From assembly GCA_937951875.1 (NCBI GenBank), contig CALGAN010000060.1, positions 1 to 57,274 of the forward strand: a DNA stretch of 57,274 nt, in the 5' to 3' direction. This stretch comes from an uncultured Alkalilimnicola sp. (lineage in GTDB: Bacteria; Pseudomonadota; Gammaproteobacteria; Nitrococcales; AK92). This document shows positions 16,957 to 26,428 of this stretch, one piece after another. Below the pieces are notes generated by a model. It saw only the letters and a list, made by a program, of their open reading frames with translations. It searched no databases and had not been told where the DNA came from. A program made the position numbers and the translations under genes. Positions within the stretch are counted from its first letter, which is position 1, and the number at the start of each line of letters is the position of its first letter.

Positions 16957-18156
16957 CTAAACCGGTACCAGCGTCCACTGCCCGTCGACGCGCGTCAGGC
17001 GTCGGTCGCATCCCATGGCCCGAGCGTCGCCCGACTGGCCGGGCAACGCCCACACAACACGCTCGCCCTGGGCGCGGAGCCTCTCAACTTCCGCCACCGC
17101 TTCGGGCTCGTCGCTCCAGTCCGCCAGTATCCCGGACGCGCTCGGCACCACCGCACCCAAGCCCAGCGCCGCCAGCGTCTTGAGATCGGCGCTGAAGCCG
17201 GTGGCCGGGCGCGAGCGGCCGAACACCTTGCCGATCTGATCGTAGCGCCCGCCGCGCGCCAGTTCCCGGCCGTAGCCGGGGCTGAACGCCGCGAACACCG
17301 CGCCGGTGTGATACTGATAGCCGCGCAGCTCGGCCAGGTCGAAGTGCAGCGGCACCTCCGGCATGCGCCGCTCCAGCGCCGCGGCGATGCCCCACAGATC
17401 CTTGAGCGCGCCGAGCACTTCCGGCGTCGCCGCCGCCAGCACCTTGCCGGCCTGGTCCAGCACCTCCACGCCGCCGTGGAGCTGCGGCAGCGCGGCCAGC
17501 ATCGACCGTACCGGCTCGACCACCGCCAACTCTGCGAGCAGGCTCTCGATTTCCGGCACGGCCTTGCGCTGCAGCGCATCGAACAAGCGCGCCTCGGCCT
17601 CGCCCGGCAAACCGGCCTGCCTCACCAGTCCACGGTAGATGCCGACGTGCCCCAGATCCAAATGAATGGCGTCGATGCGGGCCGCTCGCACGCTCCGCAC
17701 CATCAGCTCGATGATCTCGATATCGGCCTCGACACCGGCGTAACCGAACAGTTCGGCGCCGACCTGCAGCAAATCGCGCGAACCGTTGATACCGTCCGGG
17801 CGGGTGCGCAGCACCGTGCCGACATAGCACAGGCGCACCGGCTCGTCGCGCTTGAGCTGGTGGGCGTCGATGCGCGCCGCCTGCGGCGTCATGTCGGCGC
17901 GCACGCCCATCAAGCGTCCGGACAGCTGATCGGTGAGCTTGAAGGTCTGCAGGTCGAGATCGTGGCCGGTACCGGTCAGCAGCGAGTCCAGGAACTCGAT
18001 GAACGGCGGCATGACCAGCTCGTAGCCCCAGCCGCGGAACAGGTCCAGCAACTCCCGACGCAACTGCTCCAGCTGCTGGGCCCGGGGCGGCAGCACTTCG
18101 TGGATGCCCTCGGGCAGCAGCCAGCGGTTGTCTTTACGGAATACGTCCCCGTGCAT
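16957..18156 (-). CDS. hisZ: ATP phosphoribosyltransferase regulatory subunit HisZ
   Basis: HisRS-like protein that forms a complex with the short form of HisG and is required for the first step of histidine synthesis. The 399-aa product starts at the ATG at 18156 (AGGGG 6 nt upstream); a TTG at 18189 would overlap the preceding gene. It shows the class II synthetase fold signatures, LLPEGIHEVLPP near the N-terminus and RADMTPQAAR as the motif-2 region. Full HisRS is longer and has an anticodon-binding domain. Its place between DUF2065 and purA is typical of pseudomonads and Chromatiales. hisG is not in the window. Confidence 0.93.
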   Translation of the reverse strand: MHGDVFRKDNRWLLPEGIHEVLPPRAQQLEQLRRELLDLFRGWGYELVMPPFIEFLDSLLTGTGHDLDLQTFKLTDQLSGRLMGVRADMTPQAARIDAHQLKRDEPVRLCYVGTVLRTRPDGINGSRDLLQVGAELFGYAGVEADIEIIELMVRSVRAARIDAIHLDLGHVGIYRGLVRQAGLPGEAEARLFDALQRKAVPEIESLLAELAVVEPVRSMLAALPQLHGGVEVLDQAGKVLAAATPEVLGALKDLWGIAAALERRMPEVPLHFDLAELRGYQYHTGAVFAAFSPGYGRELARGGRYDQIGKVFGRSRPATGFSADLKTLAALGLGAVVPSASGILADWSDEPEAVAEVERLRAQGERVVWALPGQSGDARAMGCDRRLTRVDGQWTLVPV

Positions 18157-18175
18157 GTTCGGCCCCTGGCGGCGA

Positions 18176-18364
18176 TCAATGCCGCGCAAGATACAGCAAG
18201 CCCAGCCCCAAGACCATGGACACGAAGCCGGCTATACGCAAGCTGCGATCGTCGAGCTCGACCATGCGCTCCATCGCCCGACGCAGGGCGGCGGGACTGG
18301 CAAAGGGCAACAGACCTTCGATGACGAAGACCAGGGCCAAGGCGGTGAAGAAATCGCTTCCCAA
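18176..18364 (-). CDS. Small DUF2065 membrane protein (YjeT-like)
   Basis: A 62-aa protein with two hydrophobic segments (about 5-22 and 44-60) separated by a charged loop. It matches the small inner-membrane family that follows hflC in proteobacteria (E. coli yjeT). The function is unknown; constant linkage to hflKC suggests a membrane role, but nothing in the sequence shows activity. Confidence 0.8.
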   Translation of the reverse strand: MGSDFFTALALVFVIEGLLPFASPAALRRAMERMVELDDRSLRIAGFVSMVLGLGLLYLARH

Positions 18365-18411
18365 AACAGGCTCCCGAATCGGCCGGCCGTCGCCGGCGGG
18401 CCGTCTCTAGG

Positions 18412-19296
18412 CTAGCGGCCGTTGGCGGCCCCCGCCCGGCTTTGCTGGAAATAACGGAAGAACGCCGAATCCGGCGACAGCACCAGCACGTCGTCCGGCG
18501 AATCGAATACACGACGATACGCCATCAGACTGCGATAGAAGTTGAAAAACTCGGGATCGCGCGCCGCCGCCTCGGCGTAGATCCGCGCCGCCTGGGCGTC
18601 GGCCTCGCCGCGGATGCGGTCGGCGTCACGCCGCGCCTCGGCCACGATCACGGCGCTGATGCGGTCGGCCTCGGCACGCGCCGCCGCCGCCTCCTGCTTG
18701 CCACGCGCACGGTACTCCTGCGCCCGCAACGCTTGAGCTGACTTCATCCGCTCGAACACGGCCTGGGTCAGCTCCGACGGCAGCTCCAGCCGCTGGATGC
18801 GCAGATCGACCAGCTCCACACCCAGCTCCTTGGCCGCCGTCTCCAGCTGCCCGGACGCGGCGCGCAGCAGCTCGGCGCGATCGGCGGCGACTGTCTGCTC
18901 CACCGTGCGGGCGGCGAACTCGGGGCGCAGCTGCGCCTGCAGGATCTCGCTCAGCCGCTGCCCCACCTGAGCCGGATCAGCCTGAGCGGCGGTATAGAAG
19001 CGGCCGAGGTCGCCGATGCGCCACTTCAGGCCGACATCGACCACCACGATCTTGCCATCCGAGGTCTCGAAACGCGCTCCCTCGGCGCTCAGGCCGCGCA
19101 CGCGGCCGTCGAACTTGCGCACGGTCTGCACCACCGGCAGCTTCAGATGCACGCCCGGACCGATGCCGGCCTCGACGATCTCGCCGAACTGCATCTTCAG
19201 CGCCACCTCGGACTCACCGACCACGTAGGTCGACAGGTACAGCAGGACGCCGGCCAGCACCAGCACGACCACGACGATGGAACGCAAGGCCGCCAT
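18412..19296 (-). CDS. hflC: HflC, SPFH-domain subunit of the FtsH-modulating HflKC complex
   Basis: With HflK it forms a large cage around the membrane protease FtsH. One N-terminal membrane anchor (about 5-25) is followed by an SPFH/band-7 domain and a long Ala/Glu-rich coiled coil. The ATG at 19296 has GGAGG 7 nt upstream and overlaps the hflK stop (TGATG); a GTG one codon earlier is also possible. The product is 294 aa. Confidence 0.96.
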   Translation of the reverse strand: MAALRSIVVVVLVLAGVLLYLSTYVVGESEVALKMQFGEIVEAGIGPGVHLKLPVVQTVRKFDGRVRGLSAEGARFETSDGKIVVVDVGLKWRIGDLGRFYTAAQADPAQVGQRLSEILQAQLRPEFAARTVEQTVAADRAELLRAASGQLETAAKELGVELVDLRIQRLELPSELTQAVFERMKSAQALRAQEYRARGKQEAAAARAEADRISAVIVAEARRDADRIRGEADAQAARIYAEAAARDPEFFNFYRSLMAYRRVFDSPDDVLVLSPDSAFFRYFQQSRAGAANGR

Positions 19297-20453
19297 CACC
19301 GCACCTCCCGGCTACGCTCGCGATCGCGGCTGGGCGCCGCCGCGGCCCGACCGCTCTCCGCAGTCTGCTCGCTGGGCGGCGACACCACCCGCCCTTGCTC
19401 CGCGTCGGCATCCGCCGACCGCATCATCTTCTCCAACGGCAGATACACCACGGGCTGCCCGCCCTGGACATCGACCAGCGCCTTGGAACTGCGCTCCAGC
19501 ACCGCCTCCATGGTCTCGATGTACATGCGCTCGCGCGTCAGCTGCGGCGCCTTGCGGTATTCCTCATAGATGGCCAGAAAGCCGGCGACCTCGCCCTCGG
19601 CGCGAGCGACGACGTGCGCCCGATAGGCCTCGGCCTCCTCGCGGATACGAGTGGCCTGCGCGTTGGCCTCGGGCACCACGCCTTCCCGGTAGGTCTTGGC
19701 CTCGTCGATCAGGCGCCGCGCTTCCTCGCGCGCGCGCTCGACGTCGGCCAGCGCCGCCAGCACCGGCTCGGGCGCGCGCACGTTCTGGATGCTGACGCCG
19801 TCCAGCCGGATGCCGGCGTCGTAACGGGCCAAGCCTTCGGCCACGATTTCGCCGATCTGCCGCTCCAGCGGCGCCAGATCCTGGCCGAACAGGGCCGCCA
19901 TGGGCACCTGCCCCAGCGCCTGGCGCAGCGCGCCGTCGCCGAGCTCGCGAATGGCGCGCTCGGGGTCCTGGAGACGGAACAGGAAACGGGCCGGATCGGC
20001 CACGCGCCAGCGCACGGCGATCTGCGCATGCACCAGATTGAGATCCTTGGTCAGCACCAGGCCGTGGTTGCCGCCGTCGCCGCCGACGGTGGTCAGGCGC
20101 CGGCTATCGACGTCGACCCGCAGCACCCGCTGCAGCGGAAACGGCCAATGCCAGTGCACGCCGGGCCCGACCGTGGCGGTATGACGGCCGAGCGTGAGCA
20201 CCACGCCGCGCCGGCCCTCGTCGATGACATACAGACCGGACAGCAGCCACACGGCCACGAGGATACCGGCGATGGCGGCGGCACCGATCGCGCCGGCCCC
20301 CTTGGCGCCGCCCGGACGTTGCCGCCCTCCGATCAAGCGGCGGAGCTGCTCGCGCGCTTTGTTGACCAGCGCGCCGAGGTCTGGCGGCCGTTGATCGCGA
20401 CCCGATCCGCTCCAAGGATCGCGATTCCCCCCACCCGGCTCGTTCCAGCCCAT
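19296..20453 (-). CDS. hflK: HflK, SPFH-domain subunit of the FtsH-modulating HflKC complex
   Basis: Partner of HflC. The ATG at 20453 is preceded by GGAG at 6 nt and gives 385 aa. The N-terminus is Gly/Pro/Asp-rich (MGWNEPGGGNRDPW), typical of HflK, followed by a transmembrane segment near 60-80, the SPFH domain, a coiled coil and a C-terminal Glu/Ser/Arg-rich tail. It is translationally coupled to hflC. Confidence 0.96.
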   Translation of the reverse strand: MGWNEPGGGNRDPWSGSGRDQRPPDLGALVNKAREQLRRLIGGRQRPGGAKGAGAIGAAAIAGILVAVWLLSGLYVIDEGRRGVVLTLGRHTATVGPGVHWHWPFPLQRVLRVDVDSRRLTTVGGDGGNHGLVLTKDLNLVHAQIAVRWRVADPARFLFRLQDPERAIRELGDGALRQALGQVPMAALFGQDLAPLERQIGEIVAEGLARYDAGIRLDGVSIQNVRAPEPVLAALADVERAREEARRLIDEAKTYREGVVPEANAQATRIREEAEAYRAHVVARAEGEVAGFLAIYEEYRKAPQLTRERMYIETMEAVLERSSKALVDVQGGQPVVYLPLEKMMRSADADAEQGRVVSPPSEQTAESGRAAAAPSRDRERSREVR

Positions 20454-20519
20454 CCGCTTCTCCGTCCAAAATCCGAAAGTCGAGTGCAGGCCGTAGCCCA
20501 ATTCGGCCACAGCCGAGGG

Positions 20520-20549
20520 ATTCTAAAGAGCCGCGGCTCACGGTCGCAA
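20520..20549 (-). promoter_or_regulatory. Probable sigma-70 promoter for hflK-hflC
   Basis: TTGCGA (20549-20544) and TAGAAT (20525-20520) with an 18-nt spacer lie between hflX and hflK, about 60 nt before the hflK start. It would let hflKC be expressed apart from the upstream hfq-hflX transcript. Confidence 0.45.
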
Positions 20550-20579
20550 CCCGAGCCGGCGCGGCCGCCGTTTCGCGGC

Positions 20580-21905
20580 TCAAACGCCCAGCGGTTCCAC
20601 CGGCGCGGACAGTCCTTCTTTGCGGTAGAGACGGTCGAGATCGCGCTGCAGCAGATCGACCTCCAGCACCGACTCGCCGGCCTCGGTGACCTGCTCGGCG
20701 AGCACGCGACCGAGCTGGTAAAAGCGCGCCCGCAGCCGCGCCTGGTCCGCGCCCAGACGGACGCGGCCCCGCACCCGGACGCTGCCGAGCCGGTCGGCGA
20801 TCTCCTGCGTGAGCAGGTCCAGCCCCTGCCCATCGGCGGCGGACAGCCACACCGCCGCCCCATGCTCACCCCGCTCCAGCGTGGGCGGACGGCCGAGCAA
20901 GTCGATCTTGTTGTACACCCGCAGCACCGGCACCTCGGCAGCGCCGATCTCGGCCAGCACCCGCTCGACCTCGATCGCCTGCGCCTCGCGCTCCTCGTTG
21001 GCCGCGTCGATGACGTGCAGCAGCAGATCGGCCTCCGCCACCTCCTCCAGCGTCGAGCGGAACGCCGCCACCAGCTGATGCGGCAAGTCGCGGATGAAGC
21101 CGACGGTGTCGGCCAGCACCACTGCTTCGCCGGTGGGCAGTTCCAGTCGCCGCAGGGTGGTGTCGAGGGTGGCGAACAGCTGGTCGGCCGCGTAGACCTC
21201 GGTCTCGGCCAGTCGGTTGAACAGCGTGGATTTGCCGGCGTTGGTGTAGCCCACCAGCGCCACTAGCGCGACATCGCGCTTGCGCCGCGCCTGACGCCCC
21301 TGCTGGCGCTGACGCGCGACCTTCTCCAGGCGGCGCTCCAGCTGCTGGATGCGCTGCCCGATCAGGCGCCGGTCCAATTCCAGCTGGGTTTCGCCGGGAC
21401 CGCGCAGGCCAATACCGCCGCGCTGCCGCTCCAGGTGAGTCCAGCCGCGCACCAAGCGCGTGGCCATGTGCCGCAGCTGCGCCAGCTCGACCTGCAGCTT
21501 ACCCTCGAAGGAGCGCGCCCGCTGGGCGAAGATGTCCAGGATCAGGCCGGTACGGTCGAGCACCCGGCACTTGAGGGCGCGCTCGAGATTGCGCTCCTGC
21601 GACGGACTGATGGCGTGGTTGATCAGAACCAGTTCGATGCCCTCGGCCGCCACCATGGCGGCCAGCTCCTCGACCTTGCCGGAGCCGAGGAAATAGCGCG
21701 GATCCGGAGCGCTACGGTGAGCGACCACGGTCCGGAGCACGTCGGCGCCGGCCGACTTGGCCAAGGTCACGAATTCGCTGACCGCCTCCTCGAGGCCGAC
21801 ACCGTCGAAGTCCACATGGACGACGATGGCTCGCTCGCCGACCTGCGGCCTATCGAACAGGTTCGTGGTGGTGGCCGAGAGACCTAACTTTTCAGAAATT
21901 GCCAA
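20580..21905 (-). CDS. hflX: Ribosome-associated GTPase HflX
   Basis: GTPase that splits or rescues stalled ribosomes. It has the N-terminal HflX domain, a Gly-rich linker (QRGGIGLRGPGETQ) and a G domain with G1 GYTNAGKST, G3 DTVGF and G4 NKID. The 441-aa frame begins at a TTG that overlaps the last 14 nt of hfq. The AGGAG before it is too close for a normal site, so the true start is uncertain; family members usually begin near the FDRPQVGERA segment (residues 17-26). Confidence 0.95.
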   Translation of the reverse strand: MAISEKLGLSATTTNLFDRPQVGERAIVVHVDFDGVGLEEAVSEFVTLAKSAGADVLRTVVAHRSAPDPRYFLGSGKVEELAAMVAAEGIELVLINHAISPSQERNLERALKCRVLDRTGLILDIFAQRARSFEGKLQVELAQLRHMATRLVRGWTHLERQRGGIGLRGPGETQLELDRRLIGQRIQQLERRLEKVARQRQQGRQARRKRDVALVALVGYTNAGKSTLFNRLAETEVYAADQLFATLDTTLRRLELPTGEAVVLADTVGFIRDLPHQLVAAFRSTLEEVAEADLLLHVIDAANEEREAQAIEVERVLAEIGAAEVPVLRVYNKIDLLGRPPTLERGEHGAAVWLSAADGQGLDLLTQEIADRLGSVRVRGRVRLGADQARLRARFYQLGRVLAEQVTEAGESVLEVDLLQRDLDRLYRKEGLSAPVEPLGV

Positions 21906-22146
21906 ACTCCTGTCCGCGCTCGTCGGTGGCAGGTGCCGGCCGGATGTTACGGGCGGGCACGATGGTCGAGATGGCGTGCTTGTACACCATCTGGCTCACG
22001 CTATTCTTGAGCAGGATGACGAACTGATCGAACGACTCGATCTGCCCCTGCAACTTGATGCCGTTGACCAGATAGATGGACACGGGGACCTTTTCCTTCC
22101 GGAGAGCGTTCAAGAACGGTTCCTGAAGAGACTGCCCTTTGGCCAT
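21892..22146 (-). CDS. hfq: RNA chaperone Hfq
   Basis: Hexameric Sm-like protein that pairs small RNAs with mRNAs. The 84-aa protein has the Sm1 region and the Sm2 motif with Y55KH57 in YKHAIS; Gln8 at the N-terminus completes the proximal RNA site. The C-terminal tail is short, as in pseudomonads. AAGGAG lies 9 nt upstream. It follows miaA by 136 bp, where an AT-rich patch (GATAATAAAA on the minus strand) could hold its own promoter. Confidence 0.98.
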   Translation of the reverse strand: MAKGQSLQEPFLNALRKEKVPVSIYLVNGIKLQGQIESFDQFVILLKNSVSQMVYKHAISTIVPARNIRPAPATDERGQEFGNF

Positions 22147-22282
22147 TAGCCTGACTCCTTAAAAGGTAACTCGGTTGATTTTTATTATCGGCGGGCACCC
22201 AACCGTTCGCCCGGCGTGCTTCCCCGCTGACATCCACGCCTTTGGAAAAGCGCACATCCTAACATGGCTGCGGACTACCATT

Positions 22283-23233
22283 TCAGCCTAGGATTCCCTC
22301 TGCGCGCGCCAACAGCGTCGACGCCAGATCCGGGTCCTCGCTGCTGAACCAGTCCGCACCCTGCTCGGCCCGTAACCATGTCAGCTGACGCTTGGCGAAT
22401 TGCCGCGTCGCAATAATGCCCCTAGTAACCATGTTTTCATAGTCATAGCGGCCATCCAGATACTCCCAGATCTGCCGATAGCCGACCGCGCGCATGGAGG
22501 GCTTGTCCAGGCTCAAGTCGGGACGCGCACGCAGGCCCTCGACCTCGGCGACGAACCCCTGATCGAGCATGTGCCGGAAGCGCACGGCGATCCGCTCGTG
22601 CAGCCAAGCCCTGTCCTTGGGCGCCACGATCCATTTGGCAACAGCATAAGGCAAAGGTTCAGATACTGCCTGTGCCTGCAAACGCGACAAGGGCTGCCCC
22701 GTCAACTCGTATACCTCGAGCGCACGCGAGATGCGCTGTGGATCGGTCGGATGTATCCGCTTGGCCGCCTCCGGATCCACCTGGGCCAGCCGCGCGTGCA
22801 GCGCCGGCCAGCCGAGCACCGCGGCCTCCGCCTCCAACCGCGCCCGCACCGCGGGGTCGGCCTCGGGCAGCTCCGCCAATCCACGCTCCAGCGCGCGGAA
22901 ATACAACATGGTGCCGCCCACCAGCAATGGCACTCGCCCCGCCGCATGGATGGCTTCGATCTCGCGCAGCGCATCCGCCCGGAACTCGGCGGCGGAGTAG
23001 GCTTGCGCCGGGTCCAGGATATCCACCAACCGGTGCGGCACTTGCGCCAAGAGATGGGGATCCGGCTTGGCCGTTCCAATATCCATACCGCGGTACACCA
23101 GCGCCGAGTCGACGCTGATGATGTCCACCGGCAGCCGGCGCGCCAGCGCCACCGCCAGGTCGGTCTTGCCGGCGGCGGTGGGTCCCATCAAAAAGATCAC
23201 CGGCGGCCGTTCCGGCCGCTGCACGCGCGCCAT
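22283..23233 (-). CDS. miaA: tRNA dimethylallyltransferase MiaA
   Basis: Adds dimethylallyl to N6 of A37 in tRNAs that read U-starting codons. The 316-aa protein starts with a P-loop GPTAAGKTD and contains the substrate motif DSALVYRGMDIGTAKP and the C-terminal ATRQFAKRQLTW. It starts 4 bp after the mutL stop codon, as in the conserved mutL-miaA-hfq order. Confidence 0.97.
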   Translation of the reverse strand: MARVQRPERPPVIFLMGPTAAGKTDLAVALARRLPVDIISVDSALVYRGMDIGTAKPDPHLLAQVPHRLVDILDPAQAYSAAEFRADALREIEAIHAAGRVPLLVGGTMLYFRALERGLAELPEADPAVRARLEAEAAVLGWPALHARLAQVDPEAAKRIHPTDPQRISRALEVYELTGQPLSRLQAQAVSEPLPYAVAKWIVAPKDRAWLHERIAVRFRHMLDQGFVAEVEGLRARPDLSLDKPSMRAVGYRQIWEYLDGRYDYENMVTRGIIATRQFAKRQLTWLRAEQGADWFSSEDPDLASTLLARAEGILG

Positions 23234-23237
23234 CGCC

Positions 23238-25058
23238 TCACCTGCCTCGCAAAAACAGCCGGTCCAGCTCCTCGACGGTGAGCGAGGTCCAGGTGGGCCG
23301 GCCGTGGTTGCACTGACCGCTATTCGGCGTCGCTTCCATGTCCCGCAGCAGCGCGTTCATTTCCGGAATGGTCAGACGACGGTGGGCGCGCACCGAATTG
23401 CGGCAGCCGATATTGCCCATGACGTGGTTGAGCGCCTCCTCCAGGCGGCCGCTGGCGCCGTGGGCGCGCAGGTCGCTGAGCATGTCCCGCACCAGCAGCC
23501 CGGCGTCGGCGTCCTTGAGCAGCACCGGCACCCGCCGCACCAGCAGATGGTCGGGGCCGCTGCGATCGACTTCGAACCCCAGGGCTTCGAAGGCGCCGCG
23601 GAACTCCTCGGCGGCGTCGGCCTCCTCCGGCGTCACCGCCAGGGGCACCGGCACCAGCAGCGGCTGCGAAGCGATGCCGTCGCGCGCCAGCTGCGCCTTC
23701 ATGCGCTCGTAGACGATGCGCTCATGGGCAGCGTGCATATCGACCAGCACCAGGCCGGTGGCGTTCTGCGCCAGGATGAAGATACCGTGCACCTGACCGA
23801 TGGCGTAACCGAGCGGCGGCACGTCGCCCGCCGCCGCCGTGTCCGTCAGCGGCTCGGGCTGCGGCGCGGCTGGCCGCTCGATCGGTTCGGCGGGCTCGCC
23901 GTAGAGCATCCGCGCTTCGCGCAGCGGCAGCCCCAGGCTTTCCTGGCGGGGCGGAAGGAACGCCGGGGAGGCGCGCGGCGCGGCCGGAGCCGGCGTTTCC
24001 GTGCGCGCCGGCGCGGGCGCCATCATCGGCGTGGTACCCGCCGGCTGCGGCCGCACCTGTTCGAGCGCATCGTGCACTCGACGGAACAGGAAATCGTAGA
24101 CCAGCCGCCCGTCGCGGAAGCGCACCTCGTGCTTGGTCGGGTGAACGTTGACGTCGACCTGGGCCGGGTCGATGTCCAGATACACCACGTAGGCCGGGTG
24201 CCGATCCTTGAACAACATGTCGGCGTAGGCGCGCCGGATGGCGTGGGTCGCCATGCGGTCCCGGACCATGCGGCCGTTGATGTACAGATACTGCAGATCG
24301 GGCAGCCCGCGGGCGTAGGTCGGCAGGCCGAGCCAACCGCGCAGAGCGAGTCCGGCGCCGTCGGTCTCGACGTAGACCGCCTCGTCCAGGAAGCCCCTGC
24401 CGAGCAGCGCGGCCACCCGCAGTTCTCGGTCGAGATCGGTACGCACCGGCCCCGACTGAAACACCGCCTTGCCGTTGTGCCGCAAGGTGAAGCCGACCTC
24501 GAACCGGCTCAACGCCAGCCGCTTGATCAGCTCCTGCACGTGCTGGAACTCGGTCGCGTCGGCGCGCAGGAACTTGCGGCGGGCCGGCGTGTTGAAGAAC
24601 AGATCGCGCACCTCGATGGTGGTGCCGGGCGGATGCGGCGCCGGCCGCAGCGCCTCGATCACCGTCCCGCCCTCGACCACGGTCTGCCAGGCGCGGTCGG
24701 CGCCGTCGGCGCGGCTGGTCAGGCTCATGCGCGACACCGAAGCGATGCTTGGCAGCGCCTCGCCGCGGAACCCCAGGCTCAACACCCGCTCCAGATCCTC
24801 GAGCGAGCGAATCTTGCTGGTGGCGTGGCGGGACAACGCCAGCGGGATATCCGCCTGCTCGATGCCGACGCCGTCGTCGCGCACGCGGATCAACCGCTTG
24901 CCGCCCGCCTCGATGTCGACTTCGATCCGGCTCGCGCCCGCGTCCAGGCTGTTCTCCACCAGCTCCTTCACCACCGACGCCGGACGCTCGATGATCTCGC
25001 CGGCGGCGATCTGATTGACCAGCTGAGGTGAGAGTTGGTGAACGCGTGGCGCAGCCAT
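23238..25058 (-). CDS. mutL: DNA mismatch repair protein MutL, endonuclease type
   Basis: GHKL ATPase that couples mismatch recognition to strand removal. The N-terminal half shows NSLDAGA, DDGVGI and GFRGEALPSI. A Pro/Ala linker spans about 350-410. The C-terminal half carries DMHAAHERIVYE, matching the DQHA(X)2E(X)4E nicking motif, and CNHGRP, a metal-site motif. E. coli MutL lacks this nuclease and relies on MutH. The 606-aa length is normal. It sits downstream of amiB, as in E. coli. Confidence 0.96.
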   Translation of the reverse strand: MAAPRVHQLSPQLVNQIAAGEIIERPASVVKELVENSLDAGASRIEVDIEAGGKRLIRVRDDGVGIEQADIPLALSRHATSKIRSLEDLERVLSLGFRGEALPSIASVSRMSLTSRADGADRAWQTVVEGGTVIEALRPAPHPPGTTIEVRDLFFNTPARRKFLRADATEFQHVQELIKRLALSRFEVGFTLRHNGKAVFQSGPVRTDLDRELRVAALLGRGFLDEAVYVETDGAGLALRGWLGLPTYARGLPDLQYLYINGRMVRDRMATHAIRRAYADMLFKDRHPAYVVYLDIDPAQVDVNVHPTKHEVRFRDGRLVYDFLFRRVHDALEQVRPQPAGTTPMMAPAPARTETPAPAAPRASPAFLPPRQESLGLPLREARMLYGEPAEPIERPAAPQPEPLTDTAAAGDVPPLGYAIGQVHGIFILAQNATGLVLVDMHAAHERIVYERMKAQLARDGIASQPLLVPVPLAVTPEEADAAEEFRGAFEALGFEVDRSGPDHLLVRRVPVLLKDADAGLLVRDMLSDLRAHGASGRLEEALNHVMGNIGCRNSVRAHRRLTIPEMNALLRDMEATPNSGQCNHGRPTWTSLTVEELDRLFLRGR

Positions 25059-25135
25059 CGGCGGTACCGCTCAAACGTAGGGAGCGGTCATTATGCGGCA
25101 AGCCACCCGGTGGCTCCAGGCGCCACCCTGGGAGA

Positions 25136-26428
25136 CTAGCGAGGGATGATCAGGCGAGTTCCGACCGTCAGGCGGTCACCGGTGATGTCGTTGAAGGCGC
25201 GCAGCCGGTCCAGGCTGACGTCGTGGCGCTGGGCGATACTGGCCAAGGTATCGCCGGCGCGCACGATGTACTCGCGCCCGCCGCCCGCCACCACGCCCGG
25301 CGCGACGGGCATATGACGGTCGCGATAGTCCTTAACGCCGGCCAGAACCGCCCGCGCCAGCTTCCACTGGTGCGCGTCGCTGCGCAGGTTCCGCTCTTCC
25401 TCCGGATTCGAGATATAGGCCAGCTCCACCAGCACCGACGGCACATCCAGCGACTTCAGCACCACGAATCCGGCCTGCTCCACCTGCGAACGGTGCACCG
25501 CCCCGACCCCGGCCAGGCGCTGGAGGATGGCGCTGGCGAGCTGGGTGCTGGATTCGATCGTGGCCACCCGCGACAGGTCGAGCAGCACGGTCGCCACCAT
25601 GTCGTCCTTGTCGTCCAGGGACACGCCACCGATCCGGTCGGCGGAGTTCTCGCGCTCCGCCAGCAGCCGCGCCGCTTCGGTGGACGCGCCGCGCGCCGAC
25701 AGGGTGTACACCGAGGCGCCGCGCGCCGCTCGGTTGTGAGCAGCATCGGCATGCAGGGAAATGAAGATGTCGGCGTGCTGCTTGCGGGCCTTCTCCTTGC
25801 GCTGGCGCAGGCCGATGTAGACATCCTCGGAGCGGATCAGCAGCGCCTTCATGCCCGGCTCCTTGTCCACCAGCTGCGCCAGCTTGCGGGCAACGCCGAG
25901 CGTGACGTCCTTCTCGTAGGTGCCGCCCGGGCCGATGGCGCCCGGGTCTTCGCCGCCGTGGCCGGCGTCGATGGCGATCACCAGGTCACGCGCCGCCGAC
26001 GGCACCGTCATGGTCGGCGCGCGCTGGACGGCGGCCTTGGCCGAGACCGGCTCCAGCTCCACCACCAACCGATGGCCCTGAGTGCCGTCGGGCTTGAGCA
26101 TGAAGCTCTTGGCGCGCGCCGCCCGCCCCAGGTCGAACACCACCCGCAGGTCCTTGCCGTCATGCACGCCCGAGCGGACCCGCTCGATCAAACCGCGGCT
26201 CTCCACCTTGGCCGCCAACCCCGGATCCATCTTGGCACCGAGCAGGTCCACCACCACCCGATCCGGGTTGTCGAGCATGAAGACCTTGTGGGAAACGCTG
26301 CCGGACAGATCGAACACCACGCGCGTGACGGCGCCACTGACGCCAGTGCGAATGGCGTCCACGGCGACGGCGGCCGCCGCCGACAGCGCATGGGTGATCA
26401 GCAACAGAAACAGCAGGAAGCGAGCCAT
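25136..26428 (-). CDS. amiB: N-acetylmuramoyl-L-alanine amidase, AMIN-Amidase_3-LysM (AmiB type)
   Basis: Periplasmic zinc amidase that splits the septal cell wall. The 430-aa protein has a signal peptide (about 1-20, ending near SAAAAV), an AMIN domain to about 120 for envelope targeting, an Amidase_3 domain with zinc ligands in DAGHGGEDPGA, YEKDVTL and SLHADAAHN, and one C-terminal LysM repeat (YIVRAGDTLASIAQ...). Amidases of this kind are activated by EnvC or NlpD. The gene lies upstream of mutL, as E. coli amiB does. The 114-bp AT-rich upstream region contains a possible TTGATT/TTACTA promoter pair. Confidence 0.95.
   Translation of the reverse strand: MARFLLFLLLITHALSAAAAVAVDAIRTGVSGAVTRVVFDLSGSVSHKVFMLDNPDRVVVDLLGAKMDPGLAAKVESRGLIERVRSGVHDGKDLRVVFDLGRAARAKSFMLKPDGTQGHRLVVELEPVSAKAAVQRAPTMTVPSAARDLVIAIDAGHGGEDPGAIGPGGTYEKDVTLGVARKLAQLVDKEPGMKALLIRSEDVYIGLRQRKEKARKQHADIFISLHADAAHNRAARGASVYTLSARGASTEAARLLAERENSADRIGGVSLDDKDDMVATVLLDLSRVATIESSTQLASAILQRLAGVGAVHRSQVEQAGFVVLKSLDVPSVLVELAYISNPEEERNLRSDAHQWKLARAVLAGVKDYRDRHMPVAPGVVAGGGREYIVRAGDTLASIAQRHDVSLDRLRAFNDITGDRLTVGTRLIIPR

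Noticed and set aside
15619..18324. 901-aa open frame antisense to purA and hisZ
   Set aside because: Same artefact; both minus-strand genes are complete and recognisable.
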